Of a stretch of DNA of 64,000 nt, positions 1 to 11,090 are shown piece by piece. The translations under genes were made by a program, and so were the position numbers. Positions within the stretch are counted from its first letter, which is position 1. Each line of letters begins with the position of its first letter. The DNA comes from Bos javanicus (taxonomy: Eukaryota > Chordata > Mammalia > Artiodactyla > Bovidae): NCBI RefSeq assembly GCF_032452875.1, contig NW_026893846.1:124001-188000 (forward strand). Reading direction: 5' to 3'. Below the pieces are notes generated by a model, which worked only from the letters and a program-made list of their open reading frames with translations, made no database searches and was not told where the DNA came from.

Positions 1-292
1 GCATGATAGCCAGTGATCAGTGCATGATCAGTCACGTGATCAGTGCATGATCAGCCACGTGATCAGTGCATGATAGCCACGTGATCAGTGCATGATCAGC
101 CACGTGATCAGTGCATGATCAGTTACGTGATCAGTGTATGATCAGCCACGTGATCAGTGCATGATCAGACACGTGATCAGTGCATGATCAGCCACGTGAT
201 CAGTGCATGATAGCCACGTGATCAGTGCATGATCAGTCACGTGATCAGTTATGATCAGCCACGTGAACAGTGCATGCTCAGTCACGTGATCT
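1..292 (+). repeat. Monomer array, lead-in to core 1 (truncated left)
   Basis: Canonical 22-23 bp monomers cut by the window start. The last 60 bases carry the lead-in found before every core (GTGAACAGTGCATGCTCAG). Nothing else is seen. Confidence 0.95.
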
Positions 293-516
293 GGGCCTGC
301 TGAGCTGCGTGATTACCGTCTGCTCATCTGCTTGACAATTATCAGCTGTGCTGCGTAATTCCTGCCTGCTCAGCTGCTTGATTATTGCCAGCTGAGCAGC
401 ATGATTCCTCACACCTGAGTTCCATGATTATTGCCTGCTGACTGTTTGATTCGTGCCTACTCAGCTCTTTGTTTATTGCCTCCAGAGGCACATGATCAGT
501 GTATGATAGCAAACAT
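293..516 (+). repeat. Core block 1, subtype R, 45 bp shorter
   Basis: R subtype (CACCTGAG) with T at -1 (CTGGGCC). It is 224 bp long because one 45 bp dimer is missing between the two CTGCTTGACAATT copies. It carries the AT form at +94/+95 (GACAATTATCAG) shared with cores 15, 21 and 33, and an ACCG where other copies read ACTG near the start. Confidence 0.95.
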
Positions 517-2690
517 GATCAGTGCATGATCAGTCACATGATCAGCGCATTAAGTCACGTGATCACTACATGATAGTCATGTGATCAGTCCATGCTCAGT
601 CACGGTATCAGTGCATGATCAGCCACGTGATCAGTGCATGATCAGCCACGTGATCAGTGCATGATAGCCACGTGATCAGTGCATGATCAGTCACGTGATC
701 AGTGCATGATCAGGCACGTGATCAGTGCATGATCAGCCACGTGATCAGTGCATGATAGCCACGTGATCAGTGCATGATCAGTCACCTGATGGGTGTATGA
801 TCAGTCACGTGACCAGTACATGGTAGCTACATGATCATTGCATGATCAGCCACGTGAGTAGTGCATGATAGCCACGTGATCAGTGCATGATCAGTCACGT
901 GATCAGTGCATGATCAGTCACGTGATCAGTGCATGATCAGTCACGTGATCAGTGCATGATCAGCCACGTGATCAGTGCATGATCTCACGTGATCAGTGCA
1001 TGATCATCCACGTGATCAGTGCATGATCAGTCACGTGATCAGTGCATGATATAGACGTGATCAGTGCATGATCAGTCACGTGATCAGTGCATGATAGCCA
1101 CGTGATCAGTGCATGATCAGTCACGTGATCAGTGTATGATCAGTCACGTGATCAGTACATGATAGCTACGTGATCAGTGCATGATCAGCCACGTGATCAG
1201 TGCATGATAGCCACGTGATCAGTGCATGATAGTCACGTGATCAGTGCATGATCAGTCACGTGATCAGTGCATGATCAGCCACGTGATCAGTGCATGATCA
1301 GCCACGTGATCAGTGCATGATAGCCACGTGATCAGTGCATGATCAGTCACGTGATCAGTGCATGATCAGTCACGTGATCAGTGCATGATCAGCCACGTGA
1401 TCAGTGCATGATAGCCACGTGATCAGTGCATGATCAGTCACGTGATCAGTGCATGATCAGTCACGTGACCAGTACATGGTAGCTACGTGATCAGTGCATG
1501 ATCAGCCACGTGATCAGTGCATGATAGCCACGTGATCAGTGCATGATCAGTCACGTGATCAGTGCATGATCAGTCACGTGATCAGTGCATGATCAGCCAC
1601 GTGATCAGTGCATGATCAGCCACGTGATCAGTGCATGATAGCCACGTGATCAGTGCATGATCAGTCACGTGATCAGTGCATGATCAGGCACGTGATCAGT
1701 GCATGATCAGCCACGTGATCAGTGCATGATAGCCACGTGATCAGTGCATGATCAGTCACGTGATCAGTGCATGATCAGTCACGTGATCAGTACATGGTAG
1801 CTACGTGATCAGTGCATGATCAGCCACGTGATCAGTGCATGATAGCCACGTGATCAGTGCATGATCAGTCACGTGATCAGTGCATGATCAGTCACGTGAT
1901 CAGTGCATGATCAGCCACGTGATCAGTGCATGATCAGCCACGTGATCAGTGCATGATAGCCACGTGATCAGTGCATGATCAGTCACGTGATCAGTGCATG
2001 ATCAGTCACGTGATCAGTGCATGATCAGCCACGTGATCAGTGCATGATCAGCCACGTGATCAGTGCATGATCAATGTGATCAGTGCATGATCAGTCACGT
2101 GATCAGTGCATGATAGCTACGTGATCATTGCATGATCAGCCACGTGATCAGTGCATGATAGCCACGTGATCAGTGCATGATCAGTCACGTGATCAGTGCA
2201 TGATCTCACGTGATCAGTGCATGATCAGTCACGTGATCAGTGCATGATCAGTCACGTGATCAGTGCATGATCAGTCACGTGATCAGTGCATGATCAGCCA
2301 CGTGATCAGTGCATGATCAGCCACGTGATCAGTGCATGATAGCCACGTGATCAGTGCATGATCAGCCACGTGATCAGTGCATGATCAGTCACGTGATCAG
2401 TGCATGATCAGCCACGTGATCAGTGCATGATCAGCCACGTGATCAGTGCATGATCAGTCACGTGATCAGTGCATGATCAGTCACGTGATCAGTACATGAT
2501 AGCTACGTGATCAGTGCATGATCAGCCACGTGATCAGTGCATGATCAGCCACGTGATCAGTGCATGATCAGCCACGTGATCAGTGCATGATCAGTCACGT
2601 GATCATGTGTGATCAGCCACGTGATCAGTGCATGATCAGCCACGTGATCAGTGCATGATAGCCACGTGATCAGTGCATGATCAGTCATGT
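517..2690 (+). repeat. Long R-tail monomer array
   Basis: Begins with the conserved post-core flank, here with AGCGCATTAAG (one C fewer than other copies). The R-tail marker CCTGATGGGTG is at 785. TAGCTAC marker monomers at 824, 1163, 1480, 1798, 2114 and 2500 show a sub-periodicity near 317 bp. Confidence 0.95.
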
Positions 2691-3466
2691 GATACGTGTG
2701 TGATCAGCCACGTGATCAGTGCATGATATCCACGTGATCAGTGCATGATAGCCACGTGATCAGTGCATGATAGCCACGTGATCAGTGCATGATCAGTCAC
2801 GTGATACATGTGTGATCAGCCACGTGATCAGTGCATGATGAGCCACGTGATCAGTGCAGGATCAATTACGTGATCAGTGCATGATCAGTCACGTGACCAG
2901 TACATGGTTGCTACGTGATCGTTGCATGATCAGCCACGTGAGCAGTGCATGATAGCCACGTGATCAGTGCATGATCAGTCACGTGATCAGTACATGATCA
3001 GTCACGTGAACAGTGCATGATCATTTACGTGATCTGTGCATGATCAGTCACGTGACCAGTATATGGTAGCTACGTGATCATTCCATGACGAGCCACGTGA
3101 GCAGTGCATGATAGCCACGTGATGTGTGCATGATCAGTTACGTGAGCAGAGTATGATCAGCCACGTGATCAGTGCATGAGTGCCACGTGATCAGTGCATG
3201 ATATGTCACGTGACAGGTGTGTGATCAGCCACGTGAACAGTGCATGTTCAGCCACGTGATCAGTGCATGATAGCCACGTGATCAGTGCATGATCAGTTAC
3301 GTGAGCAGTGTATGATCAGCCACGTGATCAGTGCATGGTCAGACACGTGAACAGTGTATGATCAGCCACGTGATCAGTGCATGATATCCAAGTGATCAGT
3401 GCATGATCATCACGTGATCAGTGTATGATCAGCCACGTGAACAGTGCATGCTCAGTCACGTGATCA
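2691..3466 (+). repeat. Pre-S tract 1 (776 bp)
   Basis: An ordered series of diverged monomers that precedes S cores: GATACGTGTGTG, GATATCCACG, GATACATGTGTG, GATGAGCC, CAGGATCAATTACG, GGTTGCTACG, CATTTACGTGATCTG, AGTATATGGTAG, CATTCCATGACGAG, GATGTGTGC, GACAGGTGTGTG, GGTCAGACACG and ATATCCAAGTG. Their order is the same in every full copy, so this tract is the marker of a HOR boundary. Confidence 0.95.
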
Positions 3467-3735
3467 GGGCCTGCTGAGCTGCGTGATTACTGTCTGCTCA
3501 TCTGCTTGACAATTGCCAGCTGAGCTGCACGATTCCTGCCTGTCATCTGCTTGACAATTGCCAGCTGTGCTGCGTAATTCCTGCCTGCTCAGCTGCTTGA
3601 TTATTGCCAGCTGAGCAGCATGATTCCTCACAGCTGAGTTCCATGATTATTGCCTGCTGACTGTATGATTCGTGCCTACTCAGCTCTTTGTTTATTGCCT
3701 CCAGAGGCACATGATCAGTGTATGATAGCAAACAT
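3467..3735 (+). repeat. Core block 2, subtype S (TATGATT allele)
   Basis: 269 bp reference copy. It has G at +167 (CAGCTGAG) and A at +199 (CTGTATGATT). Units of 22-24 bp alternate between a TGCTCAGCTGCTTG-like and an AGCTGAGCAGCATG-like form, giving 45-46 bp dimers. A 14 bp inverted repeat, TGCCTCCAGAGGCA, lies at 3696-3709 near the end, as in all cores. Confidence 0.96.
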
Positions 3736-4694
3736 GATCAGTGCATGATCAGTCACATGATCAGCGCCATTAAGTCACGTGATCACTACATGATAGTCAT
3801 GTGATCAGTCCATGCTCAGTCACGGTATCAGTGCATGATCAGCCACGTGATCAGTGCATGATCAGCCACGTGATCAGTTCATGATAGCCATGTGATCAGT
3901 GCATGATCAGTCACGTGATCAGTGCATGATCAGGCACGTGATCAGTGCATGATCAGTCACGTGATCAGTGCATGATCAGTCACGTGATCAGTGCATGATC
4001 AGCCACGTGATCAGTGCATGATCAGCCACGTGATCAGTGCATGATCAATTACGTGATCAGTGCATGATCAGTCACGTGACCAGTACATGGTAGCTACGTG
4101 ATCATTGCATGATCAGCCACGTGAGCAGTGCATGATAGCCACGTGATCAGTGCATGATCAGTCACGTGATCAGTGCATGATCAGTCACGTGATCAGTGCA
4201 TGATCAGTCACGTGATCAGTGCATGATCAATTACGTGATCAGTGCATGATCAGTCACGTGATCAGTGCATGGTAGCTACGTGATCAGTGCATGATCAGCC
4301 ACGTGATCAGTGCATGATAGCCACGTGATCAGTGCATGATCAGTCACGTGATCAGTGCATGATCATCCACGTGATCAGTGCATGATCAGTCACGTGATCA
4401 GTGCATGATATAGACGTGATCAGTGCATGATCAGTCACGTGATCAGTGCATGATCAGCCACGTGATCAGTGCATGATAGCCACGTGATCAGTGCATGATA
4501 GCCAGTGATCAGTGCATGATCAGTTACGTGATCAGTGTATGATCAGCCACGTGATCAGTGCATGGTCAGACACGTGATCAGTGTATGATCAGCCACGTGA
4601 TCAGTGCATGATAGCCACGTGATCAGTGCATGATCAGTCACGTGATCAGTGTATGATCAGCCACGTGAACAGTGCATGCTCAGTCACGTGATCA
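3736..4694 (+). repeat. Short monomer array after S core
   Basis: The post-core flank (3736-3830, ending CACGGTATCA) is followed by canonical monomers with CAATTACG, GGTAGCTACG and TATAGACG variants, then the lead-in for an R core. It lacks the R-tail marker. Confidence 0.95.
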
Positions 4695-4963
4695 GGGCCT
4701 GCTGAGCTGCGTGATTACTGTCTGCTCATCTGCTTGACAATTGCCAGCTGAGCTGCACGATTCCTGCCTGTCATCTGCTTGACAATTGCCAGCTGTGCTG
4801 CGTAATTCCTGCCTGCTCAGCTGCTTGATTATTGCCAGCTGAGCAGCATGATTCCTCACACCTGAGTTCCATGATTATTGCCTGCTGACTGTTTGATTCG
4901 TGCCTACTCAGCTCTTTGTTTATTGCCTCCAGAGGCACATGATCAGTGTATGATAGCAAACAT
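4695..4963 (+). repeat. Core block 3, subtype R
   Basis: 269 bp, CACCTGAG, but with the A at -1 more typical of S cores. It is followed by GATCAGCGCATG. Unlike most R cores it lacks the CCTGATGGGTG tail. Confidence 0.95.
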
Positions 4964-5854
4964 GATCAGCGCATGATCAGTCACATGATCAGCGCCATTA
5001 AGTCACGTGATCACTACATGATAGTCATGTGATCAGTCCATGCTCAGTCACGGTATCAGTGCATGATCAGCCACGTGATCAGTGCATGATCAGCCACGTG
5101 ATCAGTGCATGATAGCCACGTGATCAGTGCATGATCAGTCACGTGATCAGTGCATGATCAGGCAGGTGATCAGTGCATGATCAGCCACGTGATCAGTGCA
5201 TGATAGCCACGTGATCAGTGCATGATCAGTCACGTGATCAGTGCATGATCAGTCACGTGATCAGTGCATGATAAGTCACGTGATCAGTGCATGATCAGCC
5301 ACGTGATCAGTGCATGATCAGTCACGTGATCAGTACATGATAGCTACGTGATCAGTGCATGATCAGCCACGTGATCAGTGCATGATAGCCACGTGATCAG
5401 TGCATGATCAGTCACATGATCAGTGTATGATCATCCACGTGATCAGTGCATGATCAGTCATGTGATCAGTGCATGATATAGACGTGATCAGTGCATGATC
5501 AGTCACGTGATCAGTGCATGATCAGCCACGTGATCAGTGCATGATAGCCAGTGAATGAGTGCATGATAGCCAGTGATCAGTGCATGATCAGTCACGTGAT
5601 CAGTGCATGATCAGCCACGTGATCAGTGCATGATCAGCCACGTGATCAGTGCATGATCAGCCACGTGATCAGTGCATGATCAGTTACGTGATCAGTGTAT
5701 GATCAGCCACGTGATCAGTGCATGGTCAGACACGTGAACAGTGTATGATCAGCCACGTGATCAGTGCATGATAGCCACGTGATCAGTGCATGATCAGTCA
5801 CGTGATCAGTGTATGATCAGCCACGTGAACAGTGCATGCTCAGTCACGTGATCA
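4964..5854 (+). repeat. Short monomer array
   Basis: Post-core flank, then canonical monomers. Near 5548 is the irregular GCCAGTGAATGAGTGC motif, a recurring marker of arrays leading to the next core. Confidence 0.94.
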
Positions 5855-6123
5855 GGGCCTGCTGAGCTGCGTGATTACTGTCTGCTCATCTGCTTGACAA
5901 TTGCCAGCTGAGCTGCACGATTCCTGCCTGTCATCTGCTTGACAATTGCCAGCTGTGCTGCGTAATTCCTGCCTGCTCAGCTGCTTGATTATTGCCAGCT
6001 GAGCAGCATGATTCCTCACAGCTGAGTTCCATGATTATTGCCTGCTGACTGTTTGATTCGTGCCTACTCAGCTCGTTGTTTATTGCCTCCAGAGGCACAT
6101 GATCAGTGTATGATAGCAAACAT
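5855..6123 (+). repeat. Core block 4, subtype S (mosaic context)
   Basis: 269 bp, CAGCTGAG, with a private T-to-G at +221 (GCTCGTTG). The post-core GCGCATG and the following R-type tail mark it as S core sequence in R surroundings. Confidence 0.95.
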
Positions 6124-7342
6124 GATCAGCGCATGATCAGTCACATGATCAGCGCCATTAAGTCACGTGATCACTACATGATAGTCATGTGATCAGTCCA
6201 TGCTCAGTCACGGTATCAGTGCATGATCAGCCACGTGATCAGTGCATGATCTGTCACATGATCAGTGTATGATCATCCACGTGATCAGTGCATGATCAGT
6301 CATGTGATCAGTGCATGATATAGACGTGATCAGTGCATGATCAGTCACGTGATCAGTGCATGATAGCCACGTGATCAGTGCATGATCAGTCACCTGATGG
6401 GTGTATGATCATTCACGTGACCTGTACATGGTAGCTACATGATCATTGCATGATCAGCCACGTGAGTAGTGCATGATAGCCACGTGATCAGTGCATGATC
6501 AGTCACGTGATCAGTGCATGATCAGTCACGTGATCAGTGCATGATCAGCCACGTGATCAGTGCATGATCAGCCACGTGATCAGTGCATGATAGCCACGTG
6601 ATCAGTGCATGATCAGTTACGTGATCAGTGCATGATCAGGCACGTGATCAGTGCATGATCAGCCACGTGATCAGTGCATGATAGCCACGTGATCAGTGCA
6701 TGATCAGTCACGTGATCAGTGCATGATCAGTCACTGACCAGTACATAGTACATGATCATTGCATGATCAGCCACGTGATCAGTGCATGATAGCCACGTGA
6801 TCAGTGCATGATCAGTCACGTGATCAGTGCATGATCAGTCATGTGATCAGTGCATGATCAGACGTGATCAGTGCATGATCAGCCACGTGATCAGTGCATG
6901 ATAGCCACGTGATCAGTGCATGATCAGTCACGTGATCAGTGCATGATCAGTCACGTGATCAGTGCATGATCAGCCACGTGATCAGTGCATGATCAGCCAC
7001 GTGATCAGTGCATGATCAATTACGTGATCAGTGCATGATCAGTCACGTGATCAGTGCATGATAGCTACGTGATCAGTGCATGATCAGCCACGTGATCAGT
7101 GCATGATAGCCACGTGATCAGTGCATGATCAGTCACGTGATCAGTGCATGATCAGTCACGTGATCAGTGCATGATCAGTCACGTGATCAGTGCATGATCA
7201 ATTACGTGATCAGTGCATGATCAGTCACGTGACCAGTACATGATAGCTACGTGATCATTGCATGATCAGCCACGTGATCAGTGCATGATAGCCACGTGAT
7301 CAGTGCATGATAGCCACGTGATCAGTGCATGATCAGTCATGT
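6124..7342 (+). repeat. R-tail array with the +396 junction
   Basis: After the flank the array switches at 6251 to CTGTCACATGATCAG, 396 bp from the core start, a junction shared with the arrays after cores 7, 10 and 18. The R-tail marker is at 6393 (+538). Canonical monomers follow. Confidence 0.94.
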
Positions 7343-8096
7343 GATACGTGTGTGATCAGCCACGTGATCAGTGCATGATATCCACGTGATCAGTGCATGA
7401 TAGCCACGTGATCAGTGCATGATAGCCACGTGATCAGTGCATGATCAGTCACGTGATACATGTGTGATCAGCCACGTGATCAGTGCATGATGAGCCACGT
7501 GATCAGTGCATGATCAATTACGTGATCAGTGCATGATCAGTCACGTGACCAGTACATGGTTGCTACGTGATCGTTGCATGATCAGCCACGTGAGCAGAGC
7601 ATGATAGCCACGTGATCAGTGCATGATCAGTCACGTGATCAGTACATGATCAGTCACGTGAACAGTGCATGATCATTTACGTGATCTGTGCATGATCAGT
7701 CACGTGACCAGTATATGGTAGCTACGTGATCATTCCATGACGAGCCACGTGAGCAGTGCATGATAGCCACGTGATGTGTGCATGATGAGTTACGTGAGCA
7801 GAGTATGATCAGCCACGTGATCAGTGCATGATATGTCACGTGACAGGTGTGTGATCAGCCACGTGAACAGTGCATGTTCAGCCACGTGATCAGTGCATGA
7901 TAGCCACGTGATCAGTGCATGATCAGTTACGTGAGCAGTGTATGATCAGCCACGTGATCAGTGCATGGTCAGACACGTGAACAGTGTATGATCAGCCACG
8001 TGATCAGTGCATGATATCCAAGTGATCAGTGCATGATCATCACGTGATCAGTGTATGATCAGCCACGTGAACAGTGCATGCTCAGTCACGTGATCA
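7343..8096 (+). repeat. Pre-S tract 2 (754 bp)
   Basis: Same order of diagnostic monomers as pre-S tract 1 but lacking one 22 bp monomer, the GAGTGCC unit before ATATGTCACGTG. That accounts for the length difference from 776 bp. Confidence 0.95.
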
Positions 8097-8365
8097 GGGC
8101 CTGCTGAGCTGCGTGATTACTGTCTGCTCATCTGCTTGACAATTGCCAGCTGAGCTGCACGATTCCTGCCTGTCATCTGCTTGACAATTGCCAGCTGTGC
8201 TGCGTAATTCCTGCCTGCTCAGCTGCTTGATTATTGCCAGCTGAGCAGCATGATTCCTCACAGCTGAGTTCCATGATTATTGCCTGCTGACTGTTTGATT
8301 CGTGCCTACTCAGCTCTTTGTTTATTGCCTCCAGAGGCACATGATCAGTGTATGATAGCAAACAT
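8097..8365 (+). repeat. Core block 5, subtype S
   Basis: 269 bp, CAGCTGAG and CTGTTTGATT, with A at -1. A standard S core directly downstream of a pre-S tract. Confidence 0.96.
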
Positions 8366-9435
8366 GATCAGTGCATGATCAGTCACATGATCAGCGCCAT
8401 TAAGTCACGTGATCACTACATGATAGTCATGTGATCAGTCCATGCTCAGTCACGGTATCAGTGCATGATCAGCCACGTGATCAGTGCATGATCAGCCACG
8501 TGATCAGTGCATGATAGCTATGTGATCAGTGCATGATCAGTCACGTGATCAGTGCATGATCAGGCACGTGATCAGTGCATGATCAGTCACGTGATCAGTG
8601 CATGATCAGTCACGTGATCAGTGCATGATCAGTCACGTGATCAGTGCATGATCAGCCACGTGATCAGTGCATGATCAGCCACGTGATCAGTGCATGATCA
8701 GTCACGTGATCAGTGCATGATCAGTCACGTGACCAGTATATGGTAGCTACGTGATCATTGCATGATCAGCCACGTGAGCAGTGCATGATAGCCACGTGAT
8801 CAGTGCATGATCAGTCACGTGATCAGTGCATGATCAGTCACGTGATCAGTGCATGATAAGTCACGTGATCAGTGCATGATCAATCACGTGATCAGTGCAT
8901 GATCAGTCACGTGATCAGTACATGGTAGCTACGTGATCATTGCATGATCAGCCACGTGATCAGTGCATGATAGCCACGTGATCAGTGCATGATCAGTCGC
9001 ATGATCAGTGTAGTCATCCGGGTGATCAGTGCATGATCAGTCATGTGATCAGTGCATGATATAGACGTGATCAGTGCATGATCAGTCACGTGATCAGTGC
9101 ATGATCAGCCACGTGATCAGTGCATGATAGCCAGTTAATGAGTGCACGATAGCCAGATGATCAGTGCATGATCAGTCACGTGATCAGTGTATGATCAGCC
9201 AGTGATCAGTGCATGATAGCCACTGATCAGTGCATGATCAGCCACGTGATCAGTGCATGATCAGTTACGTGAGCAGTGTATGATCAGCCACGTGATCAGT
9301 GCATGGTCAGACACGTGAACAGTGTATGATCAGCCACGTGATCAGTGCATGATAGCCACGTGATCAGTGCATGATCAGTCACGTGATCAGTGTATGATCA
9401 GCCACGTGAACAGTGCATGCTCAGTCACGTGATCT
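8366..9435 (+). repeat. Short monomer array after S core
   Basis: Canonical monomers with several private lesions near 8998-9010 (GTCGCATG, TAGTCATCCGGGTG) and 9130-9155 (CCAGTTAATGAGTGCACG). These make it a recognisable diverged copy of the S-to-R array. Confidence 0.94.
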
Positions 9436-9704
9436 GGGCCTGCTGAGCTGCGTGATTACTGTCTGCTCATCTGCTTGACAATTGCCAGCTGAGCTGCACG
9501 ATTCCTGCCTGTCATCTGCTTGACAATTGCCAGCTGTGCTGCGTAATTCCTGCCTGCTCAGCTGCTTGATTATTGCCAGCTGAGCAGCATGATTCCTCAC
9601 AGCTGAGTTCCATGATTATTGCCTGCTGACTGTTTGATTCGTGCCTACTCAGCTCTTTGTTTATTGCCTCCAGAGGCACATGATCAGTGTATGATAGCAA
9701 ACAT
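9436..9704 (+). repeat. Core block 6, subtype S inside an R context
   Basis: 269 bp with S-type CAGCTGAG, yet with T at -1, post-core GCGCATG and a downstream R tail. It is the only S core with T at -1, which suggests an R core partly converted to S. Confidence 0.95.
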
Positions 9705-10821
9705 GATCAGCGCATGATCAGTCACATGATCAGCGCCATTAAGTCACGTGATCACTACATGATAGTCATGTGATCAGTCCATGCTCAGTCACGGTATCAG
9801 TGCATGATCAGCCACGTGATCAGTGCATGATCAGCCACGTGATCAGTTCATGATCAGCCACGTGATCAGTGCATGATTTGTCACGTGATCAGTGCATGAT
9901 CAGGCACGTGATCAGTGCATGATCAGCCACGTGATCAGTGCATGATAGCCACGTGATCAGTGCATGATCAGTCACCTGATGGGTGTATGATCAGTCACGT
10001 GACCAGTACATGGTAGCTACATGATCATTGCATGATCAGCCACGTGAGTAGTGCATGATAGCCACGTGATCAGTGCATGATCAGTCACGTGATCAGTGCA
10101 TGATCAGTCACGTGATCAGTGCATGATAAGTCACGTGATCAGTGCATGATCAATTACGTGATCAGTGCATGATCAGTCACGTGATCAGTACATGGTAGCT
10201 ACGTGATCAGTGCATGATCAGCCACGTGATCAGTGCATGATAGCCACGTGATCAGTGCATGATCAGTCACGTGATCAGTGCATGATCAGTGCCACGTGAT
10301 CAGTGCATGATCAGTCACGTGATCAGTGCATGATCAGTCACGTGATCAGTGCATGATCAGTCACGTGATCAGTGCATGATCAGCCACGTGATCAGTGCAT
10401 GATAGCCACGTGATCAGTGCATGATCAGCCACGTGATCAGTGCATGATCAGTCACGTGATCAGTGCATGATCAGCCACGTGATCAGTGCATGATCAGTCA
10501 CGTGATCAGTGCATGATCAGCCACGTGATCAGTGCATGATCAGTCACGTGATCAGTGCATGATCAGCCACGTGATCAGTGCATGATCAGCCACGTGACAG
10601 TGCATGCAGCCACGTGATCAGTGCATGACCACGTGATCAGTGCATGATCAGTTACGTGAGCAGTGTATGATCAGCCACGTGATCAGTGCATGGTCAGACA
10701 CGTGAACAGTGTATGATCAGCCACGTGATCAGTGCATGATATCCAAGTGATCAGTGCATGATCATCACGTGATCAGTGTATGATCAGCCACGTGAACAGT
10801 GCATGCTCAGTCACGTGATCA
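9705..10821 (+). repeat. R-tail array joined to the end of a pre-S tract
   Basis: The R-tail marker is at 9975. Canonical monomers follow, then only the final part of a pre-S tract (GTTACGTGAGCAG, GGTCAGACACG, ATATCCAAGTG) from about 10640. It looks like a deletion or exchange product of the longer R-to-S array. Confidence 0.93.
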
Positions 10822-11090
10822 GGGCCTGCTGAGCTGCGTGATTACTGTCTGCTCATCTGCTTGACAATTGCCAGCTGAGCTGCACGATTCCTGCCTGTCA
10901 TCTGCTTGACAATTGCCAGCTGTGCTGCGTAATTCCTGCCTGCTCAGCTGCTTGATTATTGCCAGCTGAGCAGCATGATTCCTCACAGCTGAGTTCCATG
11001 ATTATTGCCTGCTGACTGTTTGATTCGTGCCTACTCAGCTCTTTGTTTATTGCCTCCAGAGGCACATGATCAGTGTATGATAGCAAACAT
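10822..11090 (+). repeat. Core block 7, subtype S
   Basis: 269 bp, CAGCTGAG, A at -1, post-core GTGCATG. Only the last part of the pre-S tract precedes it, and an R tail follows. Confidence 0.95.

Noticed and set aside
3696..3709. CTCF site at CCAGAGGCAC in the core
   Set aside because: It resembles the start of the CTCF core but mismatches at key central positions; not supported.
3543..3731. Minus-strand open frame of 62 codons recurring in 28 cores
   Set aside because: It begins at TTG rather than ATG, lies wholly inside the repeat core, is broken by the ATC form in cores 1, 15, 21 and 33 and altered by a one-base deletion in core 11, and has no promoter or splice context. It recurs because the core recurs. 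I do not call a gene.
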